A stretch of DNA of 64,000 nt from Nostoc parmelioides FACHB-3921 (GCF_014696625.1 NZ_JACJQL010000007.1:1-64000), one strand, 5' to 3'. Numbered from the stretch's first letter, positions 44,902-55,092 are shown. Translations and numbers: made by a program. The notes: generated from the letters alone by a model not told the origin.

Positions 44902-46059
44902 ATGATATTCAAGAAAGTAAATTGGTATCACCTGCCTTGGACTATTTTTTTAATTATTGCTTTAGTGGCTTGTGGGGTTAAATCTCCCAATAATAACCAA
45001 CCAAATAATTCTGATACGACTAACCGAGAGAGTAATTTGACCTTCTTTGATGTCATCTTAGAACAAGCAGATGAAGTTGGTAGACCAGTTTGGAGAGTTA
45101 GGGCAAAACAGGCACAATATACCAAAGAAAAACAAATAGGTGAAGCCGAAAGCCCCTATGGGGAACTTTATCAAGATGGAAAAGTAGTTTATCAAGTCAA
45201 AGCCGAGAAAGCTGATATCGAACAAGATGGTAAGCAATTATTTCTCAAAGGCAAAATAGTGGCTACAGATCCCAAAAATGGTATTGTTTTATACGGTAAT
45301 GAATTGGAATGGCGACCTCAAGAAGACTTATTGATTGTTCGTAATAAAATTAATGGTACTCACAAACAAGTACAAGCAGTAGCCCAGGAAGCCAGAGTAA
45401 AAACCCGCGAACAACGAATGGAATTTTCTGGTCAAGTGGTGGCTAACTCTGCTGATCCCCAAATGCAAATGCGTACTGAACATTTGATTTGGCAAATTCA
45501 AGAACAAAAATTAATAGGCGATCGCCCGATTCAAATTGATCGCTACAAAAACAACCAAATTAGCGATCGCGGTCGGGGTAACTCGGCTGAAGTAAACTTA
45601 AAAACCAAGATTGCCACAATTAATAAAAATGCCCAAATAGATTTACTAGAACCACCAGCCCGAATAACTAGTAATTCCATGAATTGGGATATGAACACGG
45701 AAATAGTCACGACCAAATCCCCCATCCGCATATTCCAACGTGTAGAAAACCTAACGGTGACCGCCAATCAGGGAGAAATGAGAATACCGCAAAAAACAGC
45801 TTATTTAACAGGAAATGTGAATGCTGTGGGGAAACGTCGTCAGACTCTCAACTCTCAAAAACTAACATGGTATCTTGACAGAAAACTCGTAGAAGCCCAA
45901 GAAAATGTAGTTTATCGACAAGTTGATCCGCCCCTGACATTTAAAGGTGAAACTGCTGTTGGTAATCTGGATACGGAAAATATAGTGGTTAAAGGCGGAA
46001 ATTCTGGCGATCGCGTAGTTACAGAGATTATTCCACAAGAACCAAGCACGAGGAATTAG
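44902..46059 (+). CDS. LptC-like periplasmic lipoprotein of LPS export
   Basis: A 385-residue lipoprotein (signal ends LVAC, lipobox at about residue 24) with the LPS-assembly LptC/OstA-like beta-strand pattern: VWRVRAKQAQYTKEKQ, then KADIEQDGKQLFLKG. The repeats run almost to the C terminus (LTANQG-like and ETAVGNL). It is about twice the length of E. coli LptC, as in other cyanobacteria, and could contain fused LptA-like strands. No lptA, lptB or lptF/G beside it. Located in the envelope. Confidence 0.83.
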   Translation: MIFKKVNWYHLPWTIFLIIALVACGVKSPNNNQPNNSDTTNRESNLTFFDVILEQADEVGRPVWRVRAKQAQYTKEKQIGEAESPYGELYQDGKVVYQVKAEKADIEQDGKQLFLKGKIVATDPKNGIVLYGNELEWRPQEDLLIVRNKINGTHKQVQAVAQEARVKTREQRMEFSGQVVANSADPQMQMRTEHLIWQIQEQKLIGDRPIQIDRYKNNQISDRGRGNSAEVNLKTKIATINKNAQIDLLEPPARITSNSMNWDMNTEIVTTKSPIRIFQRVENLTVTANQGEMRIPQKTAYLTGNVNAVGKRRQTLNSQKLTWYLDRKLVEAQENVVYRQVDPPLTFKGETAVGNLDTENIVVKGGNSGDRVVTEIIPQEPSTRN

Positions 46060-46092
46060 TATTACAAGGCGTAATTTAAAAATTCCTGTCTG

Positions 46093-46278
46093 AGAGGATG
46101 TTTGAAAAGTATCATTGCTAACACCAAAATCTTAAAAACCTAACCCCCCAGCCCCCCTTCCCTGCGTTCGCGCAGCGTGTCGGAGACAGGGAATGGGGGT
46201 TTCAAAGCCTCTCTCCGTGTCGGGGAGAGGTTTGGAGAGGGGTTTCTAGTATATTTTTCAACTTTTCAAACACCCTCT
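46093..46278. mobile_element. 186-bp inverted-repeat element ending inside the next gene
   Basis: The left end AGAGGATGTTTGAAAAGT (46093-46110) and right end ACTTTTCAAACACCCTCT (46261-46278) are complementary over 18 bases with one mismatch. The middle is C-rich (CCTAACCCCCCAGCCCCC) facing a G-rich strand (GGAGAGGTTTGGAGAGGGG). The right end overlaps the 3' end of the membrane glycosyltransferase and provides its stop codon. No open frame inside. Confidence 0.75.
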
Positions 46279-47870
46279 GAATGAGGTTGAACTAATTTCC
46301 AAACTAAGTAGTAGTCATCTCCATACACAAGATTTGGCTTTAACTGATACTTTCTAGCTATTTGCAATCGCCAAGCATTTGTGGGGTTTAGCAGGAAAAT
46401 ATCAGTAAAATCATTAGGTATGCTAGGCACAGTTTGATCCGGTACTAATTGAAATCTTGCCTTTGCTTCTAAAAGATAACTTAAAGAAACAACATTTCCA
46501 TAATTAATCTCAGAAAAATTAGTAATTAATAATGGACGATATTTTTGATTAATAAATCTAGCAATTTGAGGATTACCGGAACTTACACCCTTACTCCACC
46601 AAGTGTCTGCTTGGTAATATACTCTAGACGAAATTAAGCTACAAATAATTAACAGTCCAATAACTATTTGCCAGATTCTTCGATGTGATACATTACCGTT
46701 ATACATTTGTGTGGCGAGTAAGTAGGCAACAATAATTTGCACCCCTAAATAAGACGGTAATAAATAGGGTTCGTAACCTGAACTAATACGACCAGAAGCC
46801 AAATTTGGTAAGATTAATGGCAAGGCAGGTACTACAATCAAAGTAATGATAAATAGCCAAACTTGGTAGTTAGTTGTACGGCATAAAAAATAAATAGCGT
46901 ATGCGGCTAAAATTAAAAAAATAGCGGATATTAAATAATTAATTGGATTATCTAAACTAATATTTAAATCAAAAAAACTCCTACTCATTTGTACGAGTAA
47001 GAAAGGAATTAGGGGTATGATATTTGAATCTGAATTATTTGTGCCATCTGATGAGAGGACAAATTGAAAGAACTTAGCAAAAACGACCAATAACCAAGGA
47101 AAAAATGCGAAAACAGCGAAAATCGTGGCTATCAGATAATATCTAACAGTTTCAGTCAAACGTAGTTTAGCGATTAATATTACATAAATACCATGAGCGA
47201 TCGCCACAAAGATAGTCCACAAGCAAGTATACAAACTTAAAGCCAGTGTAATCACATAGATTCCCCAGGTTGTGAAGGGATCTGATTTCTGGTTTGATTG
47301 CAGACGTATCGCCCTTAGTAATGCGGTACTAGCAAGTATTATAGTCACTAACCAAAGGATATACTCCCTGCCTTCTTGGGCGTATACTAGGTGCATGGGT
47401 GAATTAGCCATGAGAGCGATCGCTAAACTAGGCAGCGATAAAGTTACATTAAATAACTCTCGACAAAACCAATAAAGGCACGGAAAAACTAATAAACTAA
47501 TTAGTGCTGATAAATATCTAATTACAGTTACAGAATTGCCAAATCTTTCCACCCAAAACCTAGCTATTATAAAATATAACGGTGATTTCTCTGGGCTTTC
47601 AATCACGAGAGACATCACGGTATCACTAATATTTTTATTCAAATTGGGGCTTTGAAATTCTGTGAAGTTTTCTCTAGAGATTACCTGACTGTTAAATAAT
47701 TGCTGTTTTACTTCAGCTAAGGTATAGCCAGAAATCCGCAAAGAAGTATAAGTTTCATCTAAAGAATATACCTTTCTGTCAACATATACAAATCTAAATA
47801 ATATACACATTACTAAAAGTATAATCATTAAAAATCGTAACCAACTCGGCACGAGTGTTATATGCCGCAT
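46266..47870 (-). CDS. Membrane glycosyltransferase (GT39/PMT-like)
   Basis: A 534-residue integral membrane protein with about eleven predicted helices. The first periplasmic loop begins with the acidic motif YSLDETYTS, as in GT-C enzymes that use lipid-linked sugars. Further extracytoplasmic acidic loops follow. ATG 47870 is preferred over TTG 47885. The C terminus ends VQPHSEGV, and the last three residues and TGA come from the inverted-repeat end of the element at 46093-46278, so the natural end may be altered. Substrate unknown. Confidence 0.75.
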   Translation of the reverse strand: MRHITLVPSWLRFLMIILLVMCILFRFVYVDRKVYSLDETYTSLRISGYTLAEVKQQLFNSQVISRENFTEFQSPNLNKNISDTVMSLVIESPEKSPLYFIIARFWVERFGNSVTVIRYLSALISLLVFPCLYWFCRELFNVTLSLPSLAIALMANSPMHLVYAQEGREYILWLVTIILASTALLRAIRLQSNQKSDPFTTWGIYVITLALSLYTCLWTIFVAIAHGIYVILIAKLRLTETVRYYLIATIFAVFAFFPWLLVVFAKFFQFVLSSDGTNNSDSNIIPLIPFLLVQMSRSFFDLNISLDNPINYLISAIFLILAAYAIYFLCRTTNYQVWLFIITLIVVPALPLILPNLASGRISSGYEPYLLPSYLGVQIIVAYLLATQMYNGNVSHRRIWQIVIGLLIICSLISSRVYYQADTWWSKGVSSGNPQIARFINQKYRPLLITNFSEINYGNVVSLSYLLEAKARFQLVPDQTVPSIPNDFTDIFLLNPTNAWRLQIARKYQLKPNLVYGDDYYLVWKLVQPHSEGV

Positions 47871-47885
47871 ACATAGTTGTCTCAA

Positions 47886-48348
47886 GAATTATTTACTTCA
47901 CAATCACTCAATCAATAGAAGCCTCTGCATAGTGTACTTAATTATCTATAAGATCACTACATATTTTTGAAAATATGAGTAGTGATGCCCACTCAACACA
48001 TTATCTGTGGCAATATCAGCCCTATAGGCACTTTGATTTACCATAACAAACTTGATTTCTGTATAGGCAAATTTATAACCGTAGCCAGATAGATTAAAAC
48101 ATCAAGCTAAGACAAAACCCTGACATCACAAAGCTTTTAAGTCTGTCAACCGTCAACAGCTATATATACAGATTAATATTGTCAACATCATAATTCTCCA
48201 CTTTCGCAATAATTGTTTCATCATTATTAACAGTTAAAGAAACTGCTACTGTTTATTTAGATACTATAATTAGGTATTTAAAAATATCCGCTACGTAAAA
48301 ACTGATAAACAAGCTATTTTAAAAGGTGAATTTTGTATTTTTTTGAAC
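47886..48348. other. Intergenic region holding repeat R1 copy C
   Basis: 463 bases between two minus-strand genes. Besides the R1 copy at 48078-48168, I see no gene or RNA; the rest is AT-rich. Confidence 0.5.
48078..48168 (+). repeat. Dispersed repeat R1, copy C
   Basis: ACCGTAGCCAGATAGATTAA, AACATCAAGCTAAGACAAAA, CCCTGACATCACAAAGC, then GTCTGTCAACCGTCAACAG and CTATATAT. It keeps the word order of copies A and B. Confidence 0.78.
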
Positions 48349-49152
48349 CTATTTATCTAAACTATTGGTATGATTCCACCTTGTAAATTCTTTAATATTA
48401 GCTATAGTCAAAAAATCAATAGTTTTAAATTTGCGATCTATTGCAGGTAAGCTACAAATTTTAGCTCCGACATTTAAATAAGCTTGCAAAATATTAGGAA
48501 TATCTACATGACAAACATCATTAGACTTGTGGGAAACATCTAGATAAAATTGTGAGTGAGGAAATACCAAAATATCCTTATGTATGAAATTATGTCGTTC
48601 AAAATAATGATAAGCACAAGCAGCTTCCCAAGGACGTTGTGTTAGTAATGAAGCACATCCAAAAAAATATTTGCTACAATTTAAAATAAGATAGTCAGCC
48701 AACCCTTTCCATAGCAGTAAAAGAGATTGAAAGCTGCGGTATTCTTTAGCAATACAAGCACGTCCCACCTCTACAGAAACCTTTAACACAGATTCAGGTA
48801 TAGTTTTCAGTTCAAATATATCAGCAGCATCAAATCCCAATCCTTGAGAAGCCATTTTATAGGTTTGCATTCTATAAGTACCTATAGTTTTTCCCGTAAG
48901 CTTAGAAATTAGCATCAAATGATGGCAAACTTCATCAAATTCATCTTGATCCATTTTAGTCAAGTTAGAATCAGCCAATCCTAAACCTAATTCCACATTA
49001 AAAACTTCAAACCTTAAGCGAAAAATAGATGCTAATTCTTCTTCAGTCGCAGCAAGTTTAAGAATATATTTATCAGTTTCTAAGATAGGGAAATCTTTGA
49101 TAATAGTAGGAGGACGAAGTGGGTAGTTGATGTGGTGATATGAAATTTCCAT
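48349..49152 (-). CDS. GNAT-type N-acyltransferase (OlsB/autoinducer-like)
   Basis: A 267-residue protein of the acetyltransferase group that includes ornithine-acyl-ACP N-acyltransferase and hemolysin-like proteins. Seen: LASIFRLRFEVFNVELGLG at the N terminus, IGTYRMQTYKMA, VEVGRACIAKEYRSF (the acyl-CoA/ACP loop) and LFGCASL-like FFGCASLLTQ. It may make an N-acyl amino acid lipid. No olsA-like partner beside it, although plsC-type genes occur elsewhere in the window. ATG 49152 with GGAAGAC before it. Confidence 0.75.
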   Translation of the reverse strand: MEISYHHINYPLRPPTIIKDFPILETDKYILKLAATEEELASIFRLRFEVFNVELGLGLADSNLTKMDQDEFDEVCHHLMLISKLTGKTIGTYRMQTYKMASQGLGFDAADIFELKTIPESVLKVSVEVGRACIAKEYRSFQSLLLLWKGLADYLILNCSKYFFGCASLLTQRPWEAACAYHYFERHNFIHKDILVFPHSQFYLDVSHKSNDVCHVDIPNILQAYLNVGAKICSLPAIDRKFKTIDFLTIANIKEFTRWNHTNSLDK

Positions 49153-49474
49153 CTGTCTTCCAACTTAAAGATGTGAAGATATACTAGCTTTTGGGATTTA
49201 CTTGCTACACAAACAGAGCATTTTATGTGTTAGCGTGTCAAAGCGATACTCATGCAGTTTTTGAAAACAACCTGATCCAAAAAGTAAAAAGTTGTAATAT
49301 CGTTTTATTATGCACCTAACTGATCATCAAAATCTGGCACTAGGATACAGAATTTTCTGAATATCAAGTTTAGATAACTGTTGGCTCAACATCTACTCAT
49401 ATTCAGTAAAATTCGTAACTCGTAATCTCATGATTAATTACGAATTACGAATTAAAAATTACAAAATAAATTAC
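49153..49474. other. Intergenic region with AATTACGAATT repeats
   Basis: 322 bases. AATTACGAATTACGAATT with an inverted TTCGTAACTCGTAATC occurs at about 49410-49455. No gene seen. Confidence 0.45.
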
Positions 49475-50401
49475 TCAATTGTGTTGAGTACTAGTGTAGC
49501 GAACCCTAGTACCAGCCCACAGTAATTTCTCTCGCAACGTTTGATAGTAGGAATTATTTTCCCGTAATACAATAAATTTTGCCCGACAATCAGCCATGCG
49601 GATATCAACGCGATGTGCAGGCCAAATCGAAGTAGCTAAAACCCCATCCATCCACAATTTGGTACTTAAATCATAGTCTCCCAAAGGCCAAATACTGACA
49701 ACAGAACCTGCGGGAAGTATGAGAGGACGACTAGAAAGACTCATGGGACAAATAGGAGTGATGGTAATCGCCTCCATACCGTCGTGCATAATGGGGCCAC
49801 TAGCAGAAACAGTGTAACCAGTTGAACCTGTGGGTGTGGAAATAATCAATCCATCGCCTACATATTGATCTACTACCTCACCATCAATTTCCATTTCTAG
49901 GATAGAGGTAATCATGCGATCGGCTGAGGCTGGTTTGACGCAAAATTCATTTAACCCAAGATATCGTTCTGTTACAGGTTCCAGATTTGTTCGGTGTCCT
50001 TCATAAACAGCCGCTTGCAACATCATCCGCCGTTGAATAGCGTAGCGGTCTTCGAATAGACGATCCCAAACTTTCTCTGTGTCTTGAAATTCATCAACTG
50101 ACTCAGTTAAAAAGCCCAGATGACCCCCCACATTGACACCGAGAATGGGGATACCAGCTGGGGCTAAATGTCTGGCACTAGTTAAGACTGTGCCATCACC
50201 ACCTAATACAATTGCCAGGTCGATTGGTTGACTAGCTGAAGCCAAAAACACCGGATAAGGGTTATCTTTTGGCCCACTAGGTCCCATTAAGACCTGACAA
50301 TTGCGATTTTCTAGCTGCTTGGCGCAGAGTTCTGCCCAACGTTTGCTTTGGGAATCTCGCGCCTTATAAGCAATGATTACCTGCTTGAGTTGCACACGCA
50401 A
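49475..50401 (-). CDS. nadK: NAD kinase
   Basis: A 308-residue enzyme phosphorylating NAD to NADP. Catalytic and nucleotide motifs are LGGDGTVL (GGDG), NVGGHLGFL and STPTGSTGYTVSASGP. The start could be TTG 50401 or GTG 50395; the latter puts MQLKQVIIAY at the N terminus, the usual family beginning. It follows the ndhE stop with no gap, so it is probably cotranscribed with the ndh cluster, linking NADP supply to the NDH-1 complex. Confidence 0.94.
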   Translation of the reverse strand: MRVQLKQVIIAYKARDSQSKRWAELCAKQLENRNCQVLMGPSGPKDNPYPVFLASASQPIDLAIVLGGDGTVLTSARHLAPAGIPILGVNVGGHLGFLTESVDEFQDTEKVWDRLFEDRYAIQRRMMLQAAVYEGHRTNLEPVTERYLGLNEFCVKPASADRMITSILEMEIDGEVVDQYVGDGLIISTPTGSTGYTVSASGPIMHDGMEAITITPICPMSLSSRPLILPAGSVVSIWPLGDYDLSTKLWMDGVLATSIWPAHRVDIRMADCRAKFIVLRENNSYYQTLREKLLWAGTRVRYTSTQHN

Positions 50402-50707
50402 TTACCATTTCAGGAGATTAAACTGCTCCATATCGACGGTATCGCGGTTGCGATAAATGGCCAGCACGATCGCTAAACCAACCGCCGCTTCAGCAGCTGC
50501 CACGGTAATCACAAACACTGTGAAAACCTGACCCTTAATTAATGTTGAGTCAAGATAGTTGGAAAATGCCATTAAATTCAGATTAACAGCATTCAGCAAT
50601 AATTCAATAGACATCAACACACGTACAGCGTTACGGCTGGTAATCAAACCATAGATACCAATGCAAAATAAAGCTGCTGCAAGTAATAAAAAGTACTGAA
50701 GTTGCAT
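50402..50707 (-). CDS. ndhE: NAD(P)H-quinone oxidoreductase subunit 4L (NdhE/NuoK)
   Basis: A 101-residue, three-helix proton-pumping arm subunit of NDH-1. The start is ATG 50707 ([15 protein letters not shown]), with AAGGAAG upstream. A longer frame to 50770 overlaps ndhG and lacks similarity to the family. The Glu pair of the ion channel is seen in [12 protein letters not shown] and [12 protein letters not shown]. It ends immediately before nadK. Confidence 0.94.
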   Translation of the reverse strand: MQLQYFLLLAAALFCIGIYGLITSRNAVRVLMSIELLLNAVNLNLMAFSNYLDSTLIKGQVFTVFVITVAAAEAAVGLAIVLAIYRNRDTVDMEQFNLLKW

Positions 50708-50744
50708 GAATCTTTGTCTTCCTTGTGAAAAATCTGGCTTGTTG

Positions 50745-51353
50745 TTACTCTTGAGTTTCGCTACCAGCACCTACTAATTCTCTGGGGCGTTCTGGTAATG
50801 TCAACACGGTTTGAGGTAAGTCAGATGGTGTTACTTCAGGCAAGTACTCACGACGTGCCAAAATAATTGCTCCTACCATCGCCATTAACAACAAAACAGA
50901 AGCAAGTTCAAAAGGCAGCAAAAAGTCGCTAAAGAAATGCTCCCCAATTAAAACGATTGAACTATCTCCAGCCTTTGAAGTGGTTGAATAAGCCCAAGGT
51001 GTAGCTAACACCATCGTACTTAACAACGCAAATAATCCGACACTAACGATCGCCGTCAAAATTTTCCGTATCCCAGCGCTAGGATAAGGTGTAAAATCCT
51101 GCCGCTTGTTCACCAACATGATAGCGAACAAAATCAACACGTTTACCGCCCCAACATAAACCAGCACTTGGGCGGCCGCGACAAAATCACCGTTTAGCAA
51201 CAGGTACATTCCGGCAATACTGATGAATACACCTCCCAGCAAAAAGGCAGAATAGACGATGCTGGTTGCTAGAACCACACCAAGGGCGGTTCCAATCAAC
51301 ATCGTAGCTAGTATGCCAAAGGAAACTACCTGTACTCCTTCCGCTAGATTCAC
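50745..51353 (-). CDS. ndhG: NAD(P)H-quinone oxidoreductase subunit 6 (NdhG/NuoJ)
   Basis: A 202-residue, five-helix subunit of the NDH-1 membrane arm. The characteristic [19 protein letters not shown] block carries the pi-bulge helix. The start is GTG 51353 after AGAGGA. The C-terminal half is cyanobacterial-type ([14 protein letters not shown]). It lies in ndhA-ndhI-ndhG-ndhE order, 37 bases upstream of ndhE and 141 bases downstream of ndhI. Confidence 0.94.
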   Translation of the reverse strand: MNLAEGVQVVSFGILATMLIGTALGVVLATSIVYSAFLLGGVFISIAGMYLLLNGDFVAAAQVLVYVGAVNVLILFAIMLVNKRQDFTPYPSAGIRKILTAIVSVGLFALLSTMVLATPWAYSTTSKAGDSSIVLIGEHFFSDFLLPFELASVLLLMAMVGAIILARREYLPEVTPSDLPQTVLTLPERPRELVGAGSETQE

Positions 51354-51360
51354 TTTTTTT

Positions 51361-51490
51361 TCCTCTGTCAGTTGTTAGTTGTGAGCCAGTACGGTCTTGG
51401 GGGTTTCCCCCATGAGTAACTGGCGAACCCGGAGGGTCAGTTGTCAGTTGCTATTCTATGTTTTTTGCTACTGACTACTGACTATTGACT
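51361..51490. repeat. Heptamer repeat with GGGGGTTTCCCCC hairpin between ndhI and ndhG
   Basis: TCAGTTGTTAGTTGTGAG, a hairpin TTGGGGGTTTCCCCCATGAG, then TCAGTTGTCAGTTGC and TGACTACTGACTATTGACTA. The insertion breaks an operon otherwise closely packed. The hairpin is a candidate for attenuating or processing the ndh transcript. Confidence 0.65.
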
Positions 51491-51494
51491 ACTA

Positions 51495-52079
51495 TCATGC
51501 TTCTGTTTTTTCTACCAAGTCTTCTGGACGTGCGCCAGCGCGGGGTGCATTGGCGGGTAGGTCGTGGGGGTCAAGTACACCTTTAGGTAGGTAAACTAGT
51601 TCCCGGAGTGGTGTCACCATTGGGTCGTCGGTAACTTTGTAGGGGAGACGACCTAAAGCCACACTATCATAGTTGAGTTCGTGGCGATCGTAAGTTGCCA
51701 ATTCGTACTCTTCTGTCATTGATAGACAGTTTGTCGGGCAGTACTCAACACAGTTACCGCAGAAAATACAGACCCCAAAATCGATACTATAGTGGTTGAG
51801 CTTTTTCTTCTTGGTAGCTTTGTCGAATTCCCAATCAACTACAGGCAAGTTGATAGGACAAACCCGCACACAGACTTCACAAGCGATACACTTATCAAAT
51901 TCGTAGTGAATCCGACCACGAAACCGTTCACCAGGAATGAGTTTCTCGTAGGGGTACTGTACGGTGACAGGACGGCGGCGCATATGGTCGAAAGTCACAG
52001 ATAGTCCTTGACCAATGTAACGACCGGCTTGTACTGCTTCTTTGGCGTAATCACCAACTTGCTTGAGGAACTTTAGCAT
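51495..52079 (-). CDS. ndhI: NAD(P)H-quinone oxidoreductase subunit I (2[4Fe-4S])
   Basis: A 194-residue iron-sulfur subunit of the NDH-1 peripheral arm. Two 4Fe-4S motifs are intact: [12 protein letters not shown] (C64, 67, 70, 74) and [12 protein letters not shown] (C104, 107, 110, 114). The Lys-rich linker [12 protein letters not shown] lies between. The C-terminal tail (DLVEKTEA) is short. ATG 52079. The 88-base gap to ndhA contains inverted GGTAATT/ATTACCG heptamers. Confidence 0.96.
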
Positions 52080-52101
52080 TTTGTGTCTCTCTACTCTTTT
52101 G

Positions 52102-52172
52102 AGGTAATTGGTAACAGGTAATTGGTAATTGGTAATGATTTTTCCATTACCGATTACCGATTACCGATTACC
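52102..52172. repeat. GGTAATT / ATTACCG inverted heptamer array between ndhA and ndhI
   Basis: GGTAATTGGTAACAGGTAAT, TGGTAATTGGTAATG, a short ATTTTTCC loop, then ATTACCGATTACCGATTACC. The two arms pair over about 20 bases, and the ndhA stop TAA (complement of 52168-52170) lies in the right arm. Confidence 0.7.
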
Positions 52173-53286
52173 CGCCGAAGGCGACGGGAAAAGCCAGTTT
52201 CAGGGCTGCTGTTAAAAGTAGGTTCACTAAACCAACCGGTAACAAAAACTTCCATCCTAAATCTAACAACTGGTCAATCCTTACCCTTGGTACTGTCCAA
52301 CGCAAGAGGATGGCAATAAATACTAAAAAGTAAGCCTTGACTAAGGTCATGGTGATACCTAAGGCAGCGCTGACCACCTGTAATACAGGATTTGCTTCGC
52401 TGACTCCCACCAAATTAGCTAAGACATTGATGGGAATGGGAAAATCCCAACCACCCAAGTACAATACTGCTACCAAAAGAGCCGACAGGACTAAGTTAAC
52501 GTAGGAACTGAGGTAGAACAGCGCAAATTTCATCCCTGAGTATTCAGTTTGATAGCCTGCAACTAGTTCTTCTTCCGCTTCGGGTAAGTCGAAGGGCAAA
52601 CGTTCGCATTCTGCAAGAGCGGCTATCCAAAAGATGATAAAACCAAGGGGTTGCCGCCAAATGTTCCAGCCCAGAATACCGTAGCCAGATTGTTGGTTCA
52701 CAATATCTACAGTACTGAGGCTGTTAGACATCATGACGATCGCTAACACACTCAGCGCCAAGGGAATTTCATAACTAATTGATTGCGCTGCTGCTCGCAA
52801 ACCCCCTAGTAGGGAATACTTGTTATTGGAAGAGTAGCCAGCCATTAACAAGCCAATTGGTTGGATGCTAGATAAAGCAATCCACAAGAATATCCCTGTG
52901 CCTATATTAGTAATGACAATATTCTGTCCAAAAGGAACAATCAAATAAGACAAAAATACTGGCAAGACTACAAGAATCGGGCCGAGGGTAAATAGCCAAG
53001 GGTCAGCTTGAGCCGGTACAATATCTTCTTTAAATACCAGCTTCAGACCATCTGCTACCGGAGCCAGCAAGCCCAAAGGCCCGATGTATTCAGGGCCAAT
53101 CCGTTGTTGTGCGGCTGCCGAAATCTTCCGTTCTAGCCAAACACAAACCAGCACGCCCACCGTCGCCCCAATCAGCATCAGGATCATGGGCAGAGGCATC
53201 CAAATCGCTTTAGCCGTTCCTGGTGGGATTCCTAAATCCATTAGGGATTTAATAAACGTTCCTTGGAGGTCAATTCCTGAATTCAT
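52168..53286 (-). CDS. ndhA: NAD(P)H-quinone oxidoreductase subunit 1 (NdhA/NuoH)
   Basis: A 372-residue, eight-helix quinone-module subunit. Hallmarks are [40 protein letters not shown] (the acidic Q-loop) and [21 protein letters not shown] 53286. It is the first ndh gene of the cluster. Its stop codon is in the heptamer array at 52102-52172. gltA lies 411 bases upstream, so the ndh cluster should have its own promoter. Confidence 0.96.
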   Translation of the reverse strand: MNSGIDLQGTFIKSLMDLGIPPGTAKAIWMPLPMILMLIGATVGVLVCVWLERKISAAAQQRIGPEYIGPLGLLAPVADGLKLVFKEDIVPAQADPWLFTLGPILVVLPVFLSYLIVPFGQNIVITNIGTGIFLWIALSSIQPIGLLMAGYSSNNKYSLLGGLRAAAQSISYEIPLALSVLAIVMMSNSLSTVDIVNQQSGYGILGWNIWRQPLGFIIFWIAALAECERLPFDLPEAEEELVAGYQTEYSGMKFALFYLSSYVNLVLSALLVAVLYLGGWDFPIPINVLANLVGVSEANPVLQVVSAALGITMTLVKAYFLVFIAILLRWTVPRVRIDQLLDLGWKFLLPVGLVNLLLTAALKLAFPVAFGG

Positions 53287-53697
53287 GTTTTCGCTCTTTA
53301 AGTCATCAAGTCATGGTGAAGCTCAAACATTAGTTAAACTAATACCTGCAACTACACCCATTAATATCTCTGCTGAGATGACACCTGATTGAAGATTTGT
53401 TGCCATTTCCCATGCCTAGTATATCGCCGGATGGTTTTAGGCTTTTGTAACTATATGAGAACTTCTACTTATAGGTAGGATTGAGTGGGGCTATGGGGCA
53501 TGAGGAAGCACGAGGAGAACAGAGGCAGAAAAGATGGAGGGGGATTATTGTTGAACTTTCCTCCTCTGCTCCCCTGCTGCCTCTAAATCTTAATTTTTAC
53601 CCCCGATTCCCCGTACTTCACAGAAGCATCAGAAAAACACCGCTTCCATTTTGGTAACGGTTATCAGCTGGCTATTGATTTACTGATTCCCCAGCTT
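53287..53697. other. Intergenic region with purine/pyrimidine arms
   Basis: 411 bases. GAGGAAGCACGAGGAGAACA, GAGGCAGAAAAG face TTTCCTCCTCTGCTCCCCTG, CTGCCTC (53500-53585). This is a fold-back resembling the MITE interior but without its ends. The ndhA promoter must lie nearer 53300. No gene. Confidence 0.5.
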
Positions 53698-54834
53698 TTA
53701 ACGTTGGTCAATGGGGGTGTAAGTAACACTGTGTTTGCCGTTATAAACTTGGGTGGGACGGAAGATACGGTTTTCTTCGAGTTGTTCTTTCCAGTGGGCT
53801 AACCAACCAGCCACACGAGCGATCGCAAATATTGGTGTAAACAAGTCTGTAGGAATACCCATCTTCCTATACACCAAACCAGAGTAAAAGTCAACATTGG
53901 GATAAATCCCTTTATGACCAAGCTTCTCTTCCACTACCCGTTCCATTTCTTGAGCGATGTCGTAGTACTTATCTGCACCGAACTTAGCAAACAACTGCTC
54001 TGCCAGATGTTGCAAAATTGTCGCCCGTGGGTCTTTCACCTTATAGACACGATGTCCAAAGCCCATGAGCTTGTCTTTCCGTTGCAGCCTCTCCTCGACA
54101 TAAGAACGAACATTCTCCACGGAACCAATTTCTTCCAACATCTGAATTACTTCTTCATTGGCTCCACCGTGTAAAGGCCCTCCCAAGGTTCCCACAGCGC
54201 TAGCAACCACCGCATAGGGGTCAGTCAAGGTGGAAGCTGTTACCCTAGCACTGAAGGTAGAAGCATTCATCGTATGCTCGACATGGAGAATCAAGCAGAT
54301 ATCAAAGATTTTTGCCGCCAAAGCATCCGGTTCTTTCTCGTTGAGCATGTAGAGAAAATTGGCGGAATAATCTAAATCATCGCGGGGTTTAACCGGGTCG
54401 TTGCCTTTCCGCATCAACTGGAATGCAGCTACCATCGTCGGGATAGTAGCTATTAAGCGCACTACAGCATCCCGAATATAGACAGGATTGTGCAAATCTC
54501 GACGGGAGTAAAACAAGCCTAAAGCCGCAGCAGAGGCTTGGAGTGCATCCATTGGATGACCAGATTCGGGGAAGCACTTCATCATATCCCGAATCCGGTA
54601 TTTAATCCGCCGATGAAGACGGACTTCCTCCTCAAATACTTGCAATTCTTCTTTTGTTGGCAATTCACCCCAGATTAAAAGATAAGCAGTCTCCAGAAAA
54701 GTACTTTGCTGGGCTAAATCCTCAATCCGGATGCCACGATATTCTAGTATTCCCTTTTGCCCATCTACATAACTGATACTCGATTGGGCTGCGGGAATGC
54801 CTTCTAAACCAGGCTTATATTCGCACACCATCAT
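53698..54834 (-). CDS. gltA: Citrate synthase
   Basis: A 378-residue citrate synthase. LHGGANEEV and MGFGHRVYK carry the catalytic His residues, and DFYSGLVYRKMGIP the catalytic Asp. The opening GLEGIPAAQSSISYVDGQKG is typical of the short type (about 380 residues, non-allosteric). ATG ATG at 54834/54831; the first is annotated. It makes citrate from oxaloacetate and acetyl-CoA, leading to 2-oxoglutarate for nitrogen assimilation. The upstream 258-base gap contains GGGGTACAAGGG-type text. Confidence 0.95.
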   Translation of the reverse strand: MMVCEYKPGLEGIPAAQSSISYVDGQKGILEYRGIRIEDLAQQSTFLETAYLLIWGELPTKEELQVFEEEVRLHRRIKYRIRDMMKCFPESGHPMDALQASAAALGLFYSRRDLHNPVYIRDAVVRLIATIPTMVAAFQLMRKGNDPVKPRDDLDYSANFLYMLNEKEPDALAAKIFDICLILHVEHTMNASTFSARVTASTLTDPYAVVASAVGTLGGPLHGGANEEVIQMLEEIGSVENVRSYVEERLQRKDKLMGFGHRVYKVKDPRATILQHLAEQLFAKFGADKYYDIAQEMERVVEEKLGHKGIYPNVDFYSGLVYRKMGIPTDLFTPIFAIARVAGWLAHWKEQLEENRIFRPTQVYNGKHSVTYTPIDQR

Positions 54835-55092
54835 GGCAACACCATTTGCTTAGTGAAATATCTGATCAAGCTAACTTACCAGAAATTATTGCCGCCATAA
54901 CACTAGCCTAACTCACAACAATTCTTGGCCGAACTAACGCAAGGAGACTCTCCGTCTTAGGGGGTACAAGGGATTAAGAGTGCAGGAGTATGAGGGTTGT
55001 AAATCCTGCACTTCTACACCCCAAACCCTCCAAAACCCTCGATTTTTCGTTTTCATGCGTCAGTCCTACTTAGGGGAAAAGTTGGAGAACAG

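Noticed and set aside
53497..53590. Purine/pyrimidine fold-back resembling the MITE interior
   Set aside because: It lacks the CAATACGGTTCGG ends and a flanking duplication, so it is not assigned to the family.
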